Positions 25,303-34,319 are shown, numbered from the stretch's first letter. The stretch: 35,965 nucleotides of DNA from UBA8687 sp964564655 (GCA_964564655.1 CAZMBO010000011.1:1-35965); one strand, 5' to 3'. Numbers and translations: made by a program. The notes: a model not told the origin generated them from the sequence alone.

Positions 25303-25575
25303 CTAATCCTCTGGTAGGTATGGGCCATACCGGTCGCGGTAATATTTTTCAAGGTCCCAGCGAAACTTGCCTTTTAGGTGGGGTAGTTCTTCGCCTACTT
25401 TATGGTCGAAAGCAACATATTCCTCTGACTTTTTCTGAACATCTTCGTTTCTTTTTACATTAGGATCGAGATAAGAGTCTCCCAAGGAGGATGTGCCCAC
25501 AATGAGTTTTTGTCCTCTTTTAATCCATCGGCCCAGCATGAGCCTTTCTTCATCTGTTCCAGGATCTATTGCCAT
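25303..25575 (-). CDS. Conserved-looking small hydrophilic protein, unknown
   Basis: 90 aa from ATG 25575. I do not recognise the family. It is hydrophilic, has no Cys and no membrane helix, and its C-terminus is rich in aromatic and charged residues (FRWDLEKYYRDRYGPYL). It is the first gene of a tight operon with the Rieske-like protein (5-nt gap) and a cupin, so the three probably act together. That no-gap arrangement and the aromatic, non-random C-terminus argue that it is a real gene. Confidence 0.65.
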   Translation of the reverse strand: MAIDPGTDEERLMLGRWIKRGQKLIVGTSSLGDSYLDPNVKRNEDVQKKSEEYVAFDHKVGEELPHLKGKFRWDLEKYYRDRYGPYLPED

Positions 25576-25661
25576 AATTACTTTTTAATTTTTGTTGAAA
25601 AAACCTCAACCTAAAAAGGAACACACCCCTTATTCGCTGAAAAAACCCTAGCCGGTTCCTA

Positions 25662-25676
25662 CTGAGCGTAGCTCAG
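25662..25676. repeat. Small palindrome in the divergent spacer
   Basis: CTGAGC and GCTCAG flank GTA, a 6-bp stem, between the 90-aa gene and the TPR gene, just upstream of the rightward promoter. It could be an operator or a repeat fragment. Confidence 0.35.
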
Positions 25677-25685
25677 GTTGCATTG

Positions 25686-25714
25686 TTGAGGGACAATAAG
25701 GTAGCATATATACT
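25686..25714 (+). promoter_or_regulatory. Candidate promoter for the TPR/flavoprotein operon
   Basis: TTGAGG (25686-25691), 17-nt spacer, TATACT (25709-25714, 5 of 6). The start would be near 25721, giving a leader of about 50 nt. Confidence 0.45.
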
Positions 25715-25771
25715 TATCCAATTTCAATTTTGTCGTTAACCCCTTTTAATTAAGAGAAGTAGAGGAGTAAT

Positions 25772-26302
25772 ATGTCACCGGAACAACAATCAGAAAAAAC
25801 TGCGGAAGAACACTTTAAGGACGGCTTGGCTTTTAGCAAGCTGGGTGATGACCGTAGAACTTTTGAATCTTATAAAAAAGCTATTGATCTAGATCCCGAC
25901 CATTTTCTTGCACATTTTAACATTGGTATTCGCTACGGTAAGCTTCGGATGAATCTAGAAGCTTCTAAATCTTTTCGCGAAGCACTTCGTATAAAACCTG
26001 AAGCTCCGATGGTCCATTATAGCTTAGCAGTGGTGAGCAACCTCATCGGCGAAATGGATGAAGCCTTCAAACATTATAAAGAAGCCATTCGAATCAATCC
26101 CGATTTTGGAAGAGCCCATAGCAACATTGCAATGTTGTATTACGGAATCAAATCTGGAAAAGAAACGATGCATCATCTGGCTAAGGCTGCCGGCATCTTT
26201 AAGGAAACGGGTGAAGATTTTATGGAAAAAAATGCTCGTGACCTGCTGCAGGAATGTGGTAAGGAATTTGGCCTGACTCCTGAAGATTGCCAAACATTAT
26301 AA
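25772..26302 (+). CDS. Tetratricopeptide repeat protein
   Basis: 176 aa with three clear TPR units (about residues 10-112), for example DDRRTFESYKKAIDLDPDH and GEMDEAFKHYKEAIRINPDF, then a helical C-terminal part (HLAKAAGIFKETGEDFMEKNARDLL). TPRs mediate protein binding; the partner is unknown. There is no signal peptide. GAGGAG lies 4-5 nt before the ATG. The downstream flavoprotein starts 12 nt after its stop, so the two are co-transcribed. Confidence 0.88.
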   Translation: MSPEQQSEKTAEEHFKDGLAFSKLGDDRRTFESYKKAIDLDPDHFLAHFNIGIRYGKLRMNLEASKSFREALRIKPEAPMVHYSLAVVSNLIGEMDEAFKHYKEAIRINPDFGRAHSNIAMLYYGIKSGKETMHHLAKAAGIFKETGEDFMEKNARDLLQECGKEFGLTPEDCQTL

Positions 26303-26314
26303 TTTTCTTACTTC

Positions 26315-27691
26315 ATGGAATTTGATGTTGCAGTTTTAGGCGGTGGTTCGGCAGGATACGCCGCCGCTTCTTCTGCCCAATCCCACGGTGCAAAAGTGGC
26401 TATTGTAGATCCTGGCCCTTTGGGCGGACTCTGCATTCTCCGTGGGTGTATGCCTACAAAAACCATTCTCCGATCATCAGACATCATAGCTTTAATGCGT
26501 CGTGCCCAAGAGTTCGGTTTACTTCCTGTTAAAGCCAGTGCTGATCTCGCTGCTATCAACGATCGAAAAAATCAGTTGATAAGAGAATTTACTGATTACC
26601 GTGTCGAACAGTTGAAAAACCCGCGTTTCACTCTCATCCAAGAAAAAGCCGAATTTATTTCCCCAAGTGAAGTACAAGTTGGGAAAAGTATACTTAAAGC
26701 AAAATCATTTATTATCGCCACGGGTTCTGTTATTACCGAATATCCTATCCCCGGATTAAAAGAAACCGGGTATGTCACCAGCGATGAAGTTTTAACAATG
26801 CGGAAGACACCTGAGTCCATCATTGTTATAGGGGCTGGCGCTGTTGCCGTTGAATTGGCACAATTTTTTCTTCGTATTGGTACAAAAGTGACTTTGATAC
26901 AGAGAAGCCACCACATCTTATCTCAGAGCGATGAAGATCTAGCACTTCCCGTAGAAGCTCGTTTTCGCGAAGAGAACATGAATCTTTATACCGGAACAAA
27001 AATAATTAAAGCCTCCAAAGAAAATGACCGCTCCACGATCTATTTCGAGCATGAAGGAAAAGAAAAACGTGTCGAAGCAGAAACGATTCTTCAAGCATTA
27101 GGAAGAAGGCCGAATATTGATGGAATCAATCTGCAAGCCGCAGGGGTGGCAACAGATAAAGGGCGTGTAACAGTTGATTCCGAAATGCGAACCAGTCAAA
27201 AAAATATTTTTGCCGTGGGCGATGTAAATGGAATTCACGAGGTAGTTCATATCGCTATTCAGCAAGGGGAAATAGCCGGATTCAACGCATGTTCTCCTGA
27301 TAATTCGAAAGAGGTAGATAACCGTTTAAAAGCATCGGTTGTTTTTACAGATCCAGCAGTAGCTAGTGTCGGTTTGAGCGAAAAAGAATGCAAAGCTACA
27401 AACGTTGATTACCTCGTAGCATCATATCCCTTCAGCGACCACGGTAAATCCATATGTCTCGGCGAAACATACGGGCATGTAAAAATTTTATGCACTCCTA
27501 CTACCGGTGAAGTTCTAGGAGGGCATATCGTTGGACCAGAGGCGGGTGAATTAATTCACGAGATAATCACTCTCATGCATTTCCACGGCACTGTATACGA
27601 CTTAATAAATATCCCGCATTATCACCCTACCCTTGCGGAGATCCTGACCTATCCCGCAGAAGAGCTGGTTGAACGATTGTCTGGCAAGTAA
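26315..27691 (+). CDS. Dihydrolipoamide dehydrogenase-like flavoprotein disulfide reductase
   Basis: 458 aa. The N-terminal FAD loop is VLGGGSAGYAAA (7-18) and the redox-active pair is C40-x4-C45 (LCILRGCMPTK). A second dinucleotide loop, VIGAGAVAVELAQ, lies near residue 170, ATG/GD motifs follow (FAVGDVNG), and the C-terminal His/Glu motif HYHPTLAE is present, as in E3 enzymes. It oxidises dihydrolipoamide with NAD in the family. The gene converges, 6 nt apart, on gcvPA, so it may serve as the L-protein of glycine cleavage, but it is on the other strand and in an operon with a TPR protein. Mercuric-reductase-like relatives are the alternative. No Shine-Dalgarno is visible. Confidence 0.85.
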   Translation: MEFDVAVLGGGSAGYAAASSAQSHGAKVAIVDPGPLGGLCILRGCMPTKTILRSSDIIALMRRAQEFGLLPVKASADLAAINDRKNQLIREFTDYRVEQLKNPRFTLIQEKAEFISPSEVQVGKSILKAKSFIIATGSVITEYPIPGLKETGYVTSDEVLTMRKTPESIIVIGAGAVAVELAQFFLRIGTKVTLIQRSHHILSQSDEDLALPVEARFREENMNLYTGTKIIKASKENDRSTIYFEHEGKEKRVEAETILQALGRRPNIDGINLQAAGVATDKGRVTVDSEMRTSQKNIFAVGDVNGIHEVVHIAIQQGEIAGFNACSPDNSKEVDNRLKASVVFTDPAVASVGLSEKECKATNVDYLVASYPFSDHGKSICLGETYGHVKILCTPTTGEVLGGHIVGPEAGELIHEIITLMHFHGTVYDLINIPHYHPTLAEILTYPAEELVERLSGK

Positions 27692-27697
27692 GAGAAT

Positions 27698-29044
27698 TTA
27701 TATTTCTCCCAGCTTATCTACCAACCGGTCCATTTCTTCTTTACTGTTTAACTCTGTGGTACAAAGCAAGAGGCAGTTCTTTAATTCTGGATAATGCTGT
27801 TCTAGGGGATAACCTCCAATGATTTGATCCTGCTTCAAGATTTGCAAAACTTCTTCGGCCGGTCGTGGACATTTGAGAACGAATTCGTTAAAGGAATGGG
27901 TTTCAAATTTAATTCCAAATCCAGAAATATTAGCCAATCGACCTTTCAGATAGTGCGCTTTTCTAACATTGAGTGTCGCCATTTCGTGCATACCTTGTTT
28001 GCCGAGAGTCGATAAAAAAATAGTGGCGGCCAGCGCACAAAGCCCCTGATTAGTACATATATTGGAGGTTGCCCGTTCGCGGCGAATATGTTGTTCACGA
28101 GTGGACAACGTAAGCACAAAGGCCCGCTTACCATTTTGGTCTTGAGTTTCTCCGGCGAGTCTTCCTGGCATTTGACGGAGATATTTCTCGCGCGTGGCAA
28201 AAAATCCTACATAAGGACCACCAAATGAAACTGGTAACCCAAAAGATTGTCCTTCTCCTACCACAATATCAGCTCCTCGTTCTCCCGGTGGTTTTAAGAT
28301 ACCCAAAGATATTGCTTCTGCAACGGCTACAATCAGCAAGGTTCCATTTTTAGAGAGCGATTCAGCCAACGAGACGTATTTTTCCACAGTTCCAAAAAAG
28401 TTGGGGGATTGAATAACAACAGCTGCTGTATTTTCTGTCAGGTTTTTTAAAATGAATTCGAGGTCAGTACCCCCTTCCGCCGTGTAAGGGACCTCCTTCA
28501 AATCAAATTTGCTTCCTCGGGTATAAGTTTCAACAACACTGCGATACTCTGGATGTATAGCACTCGATACTAAAAACTCATTTCGTCTATTGATCCGGTT
28601 TGCCATTATCACCGCTTCGGCCAATGCAGAAGCCCCGTCATACATGGAAGCATTGGCAATTTCCATTCCAGTAAGCAGACAGACCATGGTTTGAAATTCA
28701 AAAATGGCCTGCAAAGTTCCTTGACTGACTTCTGGTTGGTAAGGGGTGTAACTGGTTGCAAATTCTCCACGCGAAATCAAATGGTCGATCAATATCGGGG
28801 AAAAATGGCGATAAGCCCCAGCACCCAGAAAAATGGATTTATCTTCAGAGGTAGTATTTCTTTTTTGCAATCCCTTTAAATATTCCGTTAATTCACTTTC
28901 TGGAAGACTGGCAGGCAAAGCCAGTAACTCATTGTTCAGTCGTAAAGACTCAGGGATGCTATCGAACAATTCATCAATATTTTTCACACCAATCTCGGCG
29001 AGCATTTGTTTGATATCTTGTTCGGTATGAGGGATATATCGCAT
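27698..29044 (-). CDS. gcvPA: Glycine dehydrogenase (decarboxylating) subunit 1
   Basis: 448 aa, the length of the N-terminal half of a two-subunit P-protein. Near the start, RYIPHTEQDIKQMLAEIGV matches the family; further on are FLGAGAYRHFSPILIDHLISRGEFATSYTPYQPE-type sequence and SFGGPYVGFFATREKYLRQMPGR. The P-protein decarboxylates glycine using PLP and loads the aminomethyl group on GcvH. The PLP lysine lies in GcvPB, which is not in the window. It is the last gene of gcvT-gcvH-gcvPA, 33 nt after gcvH. Confidence 0.95.
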   Translation of the reverse strand: MRYIPHTEQDIKQMLAEIGVKNIDELFDSIPESLRLNNELLALPASLPESELTEYLKGLQKRNTTSEDKSIFLGAGAYRHFSPILIDHLISRGEFATSYTPYQPEVSQGTLQAIFEFQTMVCLLTGMEIANASMYDGASALAEAVIMANRINRRNEFLVSSAIHPEYRSVVETYTRGSKFDLKEVPYTAEGGTDLEFILKNLTENTAAVVIQSPNFFGTVEKYVSLAESLSKNGTLLIVAVAEAISLGILKPPGERGADIVVGEGQSFGLPVSFGGPYVGFFATREKYLRQMPGRLAGETQDQNGKRAFVLTLSTREQHIRRERATSNICTNQGLCALAATIFLSTLGKQGMHEMATLNVRKAHYLKGRLANISGFGIKFETHSFNEFVLKCPRPAEEVLQILKQDQIIGGYPLEQHYPELKNCLLLCTTELNSKEEMDRLVDKLGEI

Positions 29045-29077
29045 TTTTTGAGAAACCAGAAAGTTTGTTAAGGGTAA

Positions 29078-29467
29078 CTATCCTTGCTCCTTATTACACT
29101 GCTCAATATATTCTTCAGGACTCATTAACTTTTCCAGTTCATTGTCATCTACAAACTCTATTTCAATGATCCACCCATTTCCGTAAGGCTCACCGTTTAC
29201 TTGCTCAGGATGGATCTCTAGATCCTTATTTACGGCGGTAACAGTACCGCTGATGGGAGCATAAAGATCAGAAACCGTTTTAACAGATTCCACAACCCCA
29301 AAAGGGTTTTCCTGTTCTATCAAAGTTCCAACCTCTGGCAATTCGACAAAAACAATGTCTCCCAGTTGGTCTTGTGCGAAGTGAGTGATACCAACAGTTG
29401 CATTTGTTCCATCCACACGTATCCATTCATGTTCTTGCGTATAGAGAAGATTTTCAGGGACCTCCAT
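29078..29467 (-). CDS. gcvH: Glycine cleavage system H protein
   Basis: 129 aa. The lipoylated lysine is K63 in ESVKTVSDLYAP. The N-terminus (YTQEHEWIRVDG) and GQENPFG-type strands match the family. This protein carries the aminomethyl intermediate on its lipoyl arm between P, T and L proteins. GGAGG lies 4 nt before the ATG, and gcvT ends 15 nt upstream. Confidence 0.97.
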   Translation of the reverse strand: MEVPENLLYTQEHEWIRVDGTNATVGITHFAQDQLGDIVFVELPEVGTLIEQENPFGVVESVKTVSDLYAPISGTVTAVNKDLEIHPEQVNGEPYGNGWIIEIEFVDDNELEKLMSPEEYIEQCNKEQG

Positions 29468-29482
29468 GATTCCTCCAGAAAA

Positions 29483-30604
29483 TTAACAGTTTGTTTTTTT
29501 AACACGGCTTGGCAAGAAAGGCAGCTTGACGACCTCAGCAGGCACTTTCTGCTTTCTGATTTCCACATCCAGTTTGGTTCCGGGTTTTGTATATTCTGTG
29601 GATACATAACATAAACCGATCCCCGCATTCAAGGAAGGAGAAAATGTTCCGCTTGTCAACTCTCCAATTAGTGATCCTTCATTTAGAACCCGATAATGAG
29701 GACGCGGCACCCCGCGGTCGAGGAGTCGAATGCCTACTAGCCTTCGAGAAAGACCTGCATCTTTTTGTTTTTTAAGTGCTGCCTTACCCAAAAAATCATT
29801 TTTTTGTAATTTGATGACCCACCCTAAACCAGCTTCTAAAGGATTACAATTTTCGTTGAGTTCGTTGCCGTATAGGGCGTAACCCATCTCCATTCTAAGG
29901 GTATCTCTTGCACCCAGGCCAATGGGTTGTAGGTTGAATGGCTTCCCTTCTTCGATGAGAGATTTATATAGCGACTTAGCATCTTTTGAGTCGATATATA
30001 TTTCAAAACCATCTTCTCCTGTATAGCCGGTACGAGCAATAATACATTCAAAGTTGTAGATTTTTGCTTTTCTAAAATGGTAGTATTCAATCTCGCCCAA
30101 CGAGGTGTCGCATAGTTTTTGAATAAGTGCCTCAGAATGTTTCCCCTGTACCGCCAGTTGTGCTGTCTCCTGGCTCGTGTTTTTTACCGAAACATTAAAA
30201 TTGCTGGCATTTTTGAGAATCCATTGAAAATCCTTATCCGAGTTAGATGCGTTTACACAAAAAAAATAGTGATCATCTGAAAAACGGTGGACCAATAAAT
30301 CATCCACCACACCCCCGGTCTCCAAGCACATCAAAGTATACAAAGCTTGATTATTTTGCATAGTTTCAATATCATTTGTTACTAGATATTGGATGAGTTG
30401 TTTTGCTTCAGGACCGGTGATTTCAATTTCGCCCATATGACTAACATCAAAAATACCTACTCTATCCCGAACGCATTGATGCTCTTGAATCACTCCTTTA
30501 AATTGAATAGGCATATGCCAGCCAGCAAAAGGAACCAGCTTGCCCCCAAGTTCCTTATGCATTGAGTAAAGAGGAGTGGTTTTTAGATTTGAATCATTTG
30601 CCAT
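29483..30604 (-). CDS. gcvT: Glycine cleavage system aminomethyltransferase T protein
   Basis: 373 aa, the standard length. Recognisable family segments are TPLYSMHKELGGKLVPFAGWHMPIQF near the start, FDVSHMGEIEI, GYTGEDGFEIY, and the C-terminal LTSGTFSPSLNAGIGLCYV. It moves the methylene group to tetrahydrofolate and releases ammonia. It is the first gene of the operon; no Shine-Dalgarno is visible before its ATG, and no glycine riboswitch fits in the 112-bp upstream spacer. Confidence 0.97.
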   Translation of the reverse strand: MANDSNLKTTPLYSMHKELGGKLVPFAGWHMPIQFKGVIQEHQCVRDRVGIFDVSHMGEIEITGPEAKQLIQYLVTNDIETMQNNQALYTLMCLETGGVVDDLLVHRFSDDHYFFCVNASNSDKDFQWILKNASNFNVSVKNTSQETAQLAVQGKHSEALIQKLCDTSLGEIEYYHFRKAKIYNFECIIARTGYTGEDGFEIYIDSKDAKSLYKSLIEEGKPFNLQPIGLGARDTLRMEMGYALYGNELNENCNPLEAGLGWVIKLQKNDFLGKAALKKQKDAGLSRRLVGIRLLDRGVPRPHYRVLNEGSLIGELTSGTFSPSLNAGIGLCYVSTEYTKPGTKLDVEIRKQKVPAEVVKLPFLPSRVKKTNC

Positions 30605-30646
30605 AGGTAGACATCAGGTATTTTAATTAATGAAAAGCGAACCATT

Positions 30647-30675
30647 TGTATAACCAATTTACTGGAAACGCGCAA
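30647..30675 (-). promoter_or_regulatory. Candidate promoter for the gcvT operon
   Basis: Minus-strand TTGCGC (30675-30670), 17-nt spacer, TATACA (30652-30647). It overlaps the rightward promoter for the next gene. Confidence 0.35.
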
Positions 30676-30686
30676 GAAATTATAAA
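30658..30686 (+). promoter_or_regulatory. Candidate promoter for the MobA-like gene
   Basis: TTTACT (30658-30663), 17-nt spacer, TATAAA (30681-30686, 5 of 6). It overlaps the divergent gcvT promoter by 18 bp, so the two may exclude each other. Confidence 0.45.
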
Positions 30687-30716
30687 TAGTAAGAAGGGAA
30701 GTGGTAAACTGGAGTT

Positions 30717-31736
30717 ATGAGTTCATCAAACGAACATAAAAAATATGATGTGATTCTGGTAGCGGGCGAAGGAAAGTCCAGTTATAAAGTTTATCACCAG
30801 AACAAGGCATTTCTGACCCTGCAGGGGAAATGCGTCATTCTTTATGTAATTCAAGCCTTACAACAAGTCAAATCGATTGGTGATATCTATATTGTTGGAT
30901 TGAAAGACAAACTCGAGCAGGTTCTACATTCGAGCCGAATTGACCGTGAATTTCCCAAACGCATTCATGTTGTCGAACAAAAAGCCAATTTGTATGAAAA
31001 CGTCTGGCAGACATTTTTACAATCTCAACAGGTAGAGGATACAAATACGACTCCACACCGCGATAAATCTGTCCTTATTGTGCCTTGTGATGCTCCACTG
31101 ATCACTCCGCATGAAATTGAATATTTTATTTCCAATGCAGATATGAATCGTTACGATCATGTTCTCGGGCTGGTATCGCGAGAAAAACTAAGACATTTTT
31201 ACCCCCAGGAAGGCAAGCCCGGAATCAAAATGGCCTATTTACATATCAATGAAGATAGTTTCCGCATTAATAACTTGCATCTAGTCAAGCCTTTGCGCAT
31301 TGAGAATCGAGAATATATCCAAAAAATGTACCAGTATCGTTATCAGAGAAACTTCAAAAACCTAGTGTTATTTAGTTTGTCCGTATTTGGAAAAGATAAA
31401 ACAAAGCACTATAAAAATTACATTGGACTGCAGCTATGCTTGTTTTTCGGCGGACTGGGCCTTGAGTTCATGGTAAATTATTTTAGAAAGTTTAACCCTA
31501 AAAAGGAATTGGAAGAAACAATATCTACTATAATGAATACTCGGTTTTCGGCCCTTGAAGTACCTTTTCCAGGAGCCGCTCTAGATATTGATAATGCAAA
31601 AGATTATGAGGCAATGAAAATCCGATTTGATGAATGGCAGAAATTTTTAAGGACGACACCCCTTACCAAAGTTGAAAAATACAGAGAGACATTTTTCCCT
31701 TCCCGTAAAGTGGCACGCACTTCTTCCATGAGCTAA
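30717..31736 (+). CDS. MobA-like nucleotidyltransferase family protein
   Basis: 339 aa. The N-terminus DVILVAGEGKS resembles the LAAGxxxR nucleotide loop of NTP transferases but reads VAGEGKSS, lacking the usual Arg position. Then come GKCVILYVIQAL, IVPCDAPLITP (the acidic DxP site at about residue 123), and a C-terminal DIDNAKDYEAM, the DIDTPEDY-type end of MobA-like enzymes. It is longer than MobA, with an inserted central region (about 150-270). It would transfer a nucleotide to a sugar phosphate or cofactor; the substrate is unknown. Confidence 0.75.
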   Translation: MSSSNEHKKYDVILVAGEGKSSYKVYHQNKAFLTLQGKCVILYVIQALQQVKSIGDIYIVGLKDKLEQVLHSSRIDREFPKRIHVVEQKANLYENVWQTFLQSQQVEDTNTTPHRDKSVLIVPCDAPLITPHEIEYFISNADMNRYDHVLGLVSREKLRHFYPQEGKPGIKMAYLHINEDSFRINNLHLVKPLRIENREYIQKMYQYRYQRNFKNLVLFSLSVFGKDKTKHYKNYIGLQLCLFFGGLGLEFMVNYFRKFNPKKELEETISTIMNTRFSALEVPFPGAALDIDNAKDYEAMKIRFDEWQKFLRTTPLTKVEKYRETFFPSRKVARTSSMS

Positions 31737-31739
31737 TAA

Positions 31740-31764
31740 GAAGTATTTATTACTTAAATACTTC
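31740..31764 (+). repeat. Perfect 10-bp hairpin after the MobA-like gene
   Basis: GAAGTATTTA and TAAATACTTC flank a 5-nt loop, 3 nt after the stop codon. No T-run follows on +, so termination would be weak or factor-dependent; it may instead protect the 3' end. Confidence 0.55.
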
Positions 31765-31842
31765 CAGGATTAAACCATCTCCTGTCTAATTTTTCCGGAA
31801 GCTTTAACTGATTGTTTAAGTTTTGTAAATGTTTAAAAAACT

Positions 31843-33645
31843 ATGGAACAAAATAAATTAAGAAATTTTTCCATCATTGCCCATATTGATCATGGTAAAT
31901 CTACGCTTGCAGACAAATTGATTCTTGCCACTTCTGCGCTTTCCCAGAGAGAAATGAAAGATCAGGTTCTGGACAATATGGATCTCGAACGTGAACGTGG
32001 GATTACCATTAAAGCGCAAACGGTTTGTTTGAAGCATACTTCCAAGAAGGAAGGTGACTTTATATTCAATATGATTGACACGCCAGGTCATGTAGATTTC
32101 ACATACGAAGTATCACGCAGTCTTGCTGCGTGTGAAGGTGTATTGCTGGTCGTTGATGCAACTCAAGGTATTCAAGCACAAACAATTGCTAATCTCAATT
32201 TAGCTATGCAGCATGATCTGGCTGTGGTTCCTGTCATTAATAAAATTGACCTCCCCAGTGCAAACCCAGATTTCATTAAAGAACAACTAGAAGACATATT
32301 GCAGATCGAGTCAGACAATGCTGTTCTGGTAAGCGCTAAAGAAGGAATAGGTATCGATGAACTGATAGAATCGATAACAAAATTAATTCCACCCCCCGAA
32401 GGCAATGAGCATGGAACACTGCAAGCCTTACTATTCGATGCCTGGTACGATTCTTTTCGCGGTGTCATTGTCCTAATTAAAGTTCAACATGGAATACTCA
32501 AGGTGGGCGATGAAATAACCATGATGGCCACAGGAAATAAATTTATAGTGGAAGAACTCGGTACCTTTAATCCCAAACAGGAGCCCAAGTCTACCTTGCA
32601 AGCGGGAGAAGTGGGTTACTTGATAGCGGGAATCAAACAACTGGACCAAACTAAAGTTGGTGATACCATCACACATGCTAAATCTCCTGCTGAAAATCCC
32701 TTACCTGGCTATAAAGAAGTAAAACCCATGGTGTTCAGTGGGCTCTATCCCATTAGTGGCGATGACTATGAAAACCTGCGTGACTCTCTTAAAAAATTAA
32801 CCCTGAACGATGCTTCATTCTCTTATGAAGCAGAAACATCGACTGCGCTGGGGTTTGGTTTTCGTTGTGGGTTCCTCGGATTGTTGCATATGGAAATCAT
32901 TCGAGAACGAATTGAGCGAGAATATAAAGTTGATCTCCTCACTACCGCACCTACGGTTATTTATAAGGTGATTACCACCGATGGCAAAACCATAATGATC
33001 GACAACCCAACCAAACTAAAAGAACAGAAGAACATCGACCACCTTGAAGAACCTTATGTTATGGGAACCATTATTGTACCGGAAGAATATATTGGCGTTA
33101 TCATGGCTCTGGTGAGAGACCGACGCGGCATTCAGAAAAAAATGGAATACCTTAACCCAGAAACCATCCTGTTGGAATACGAATTACCCTTCAATGAAAT
33201 CGTGCTGGACTTTTATGACAAACTAAAGTCGTCTACCAAAGGTTACGCCTCGTTTGATTACGAATTTATAGATTTCAGGACATCCAGTCTGGTAAAGTTG
33301 GACGTTCTTTTGAACGGGGAACTGGTGGATGCTTTGTCTTTAATAGCACATAAAGATAAGGTGTATTACCAAGGCCGCGACTTAGCCAAAAAGCTCAAAC
33401 AGCAGATTCCCCGGCAAATGTTTGAGGTCGCCATCCAAGCTACGATTGGTAGTAAGGTCATTGCACGTGAAACCGTAAAGGCGTTACGAAAAAATGTTCT
33501 GGCAAAATGTTACGGAGGGGATATTACCCGCAAACGCAAATTGCTTGAAAAACAAAAAGAGGGAAAGAAAAAAATGAAACAGATTGGAAGTGTAGAAATC
33601 CCCCAAGAAGCTTTTTTGGCTGTGTTGAGGACAGATGACAAATAA
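31843..33645 (+). CDS. lepA: Elongation factor 4 (LepA GTPase)
   Basis: 600 aa, standard length. The GTPase motifs are AHIDHGKSTLAD (G1), DTPGHVDF (G3) and NKID (G4). The LepA-specific C-terminal domain is recognisable near the end (LAKCYGGDITRKRKLLEKQKEGKKKMK). It back-translocates stalled ribosomes and affects initiation; it acts in the cytosol and at the membrane. It overlaps the lepB start by 11 nt, the classic lepA-lepB pairing. No Shine-Dalgarno is visible at its ATG. Confidence 0.98.
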   Translation: MEQNKLRNFSIIAHIDHGKSTLADKLILATSALSQREMKDQVLDNMDLERERGITIKAQTVCLKHTSKKEGDFIFNMIDTPGHVDFTYEVSRSLAACEGVLLVVDATQGIQAQTIANLNLAMQHDLAVVPVINKIDLPSANPDFIKEQLEDILQIESDNAVLVSAKEGIGIDELIESITKLIPPPEGNEHGTLQALLFDAWYDSFRGVIVLIKVQHGILKVGDEITMMATGNKFIVEELGTFNPKQEPKSTLQAGEVGYLIAGIKQLDQTKVGDTITHAKSPAENPLPGYKEVKPMVFSGLYPISGDDYENLRDSLKKLTLNDASFSYEAETSTALGFGFRCGFLGLLHMEIIRERIEREYKVDLLTTAPTVIYKVITTDGKTIMIDNPTKLKEQKNIDHLEEPYVMGTIIVPEEYIGVIMALVRDRRGIQKKMEYLNPETILLEYELPFNEIVLDFYDKLKSSTKGYASFDYEFIDFRTSSLVKLDVLLNGELVDALSLIAHKDKVYYQGRDLAKKLKQQIPRQMFEVAIQATIGSKVIARETVKALRKNVLAKCYGGDITRKRKLLEKQKEGKKKMKQIGSVEIPQEAFLAVLRTDDK

Positions 33646-34306
33646 CACTTTAGAAAACACAAATAGCCGAACAGCAAAAAGAAAAAGTGTTGCGCGAGAG
33701 TATACCGAAGCAATTTTGATTGCCCTTCTTCTTGCTCTTTTTATTCGCACGTTTTTCGTTCAGGCCTTTAAAATTCCCTCGGGTTCTATGAAGGAGACTC
33801 TTCTTATAGGCGACCATATTCTTGTCTCAAAATTTGCCTACGGGACACATATCCCTAATGAAATTCCATTTCTAAATATCAAACTATTCGATGACATAAT
33901 CTTTTTCCCAAAACAACCTGAGCGGGGCGATATCATCGTCTTTAAATATCCTAAAGATGAGAAGCGTGATTTTATTAAGAGAGTGATTGGCGTTCCGGGT
34001 GATTTATTGGAAGTGCGTCACCAAAAAGTTTTTATCAACGGTAAGCCCTATGAAGACCGTCACGCAAGACATACCGAATCACCTTCTGATAGCTCGCTGG
34101 TGCCACGAGATGATTTTGGTCCAGTACTAGTTCCCGATAACCATTTATTTATGATGGGGGATAACCGAGAGAACAGCCAGGACAGTCGCTATTGGGGTTT
34201 TCTCGATATAAATAAGGTGCGCGGAAAAGCTTTGATGATCTACTGGTCCTGGAACCAGTTGGAAAGCTGGGTGCGCTTTGACCGCTTTGGAAAAATACTA
34301 GAATAA
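33635..34306 (+). CDS. lepB: Signal peptidase I
   Basis: 223 aa. One N-terminal membrane helix (about 24-42) is followed by the catalytic S51 (IPSGSMKETL), K115 of the dyad (FIKRVIGVPGD), and the GDNRENSQDSRYWGF signature near residue 170. It removes signal peptides from exported proteins at the outer face of the inner membrane. The ATG at 33635 lies inside lepA, with GAGG 4 nt upstream, so translation is coupled. Confidence 0.97.
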   Translation: MTNNTLENTNSRTAKRKSVAREYTEAILIALLLALFIRTFFVQAFKIPSGSMKETLLIGDHILVSKFAYGTHIPNEIPFLNIKLFDDIIFFPKQPERGDIIVFKYPKDEKRDFIKRVIGVPGDLLEVRHQKVFINGKPYEDRHARHTESPSDSSLVPRDDFGPVLVPDNHLFMMGDNRENSQDSRYWGFLDINKVRGKALMIYWSWNQLESWVRFDRFGKILE

Positions 34307-34319
34307 AGTATCCCTACAG

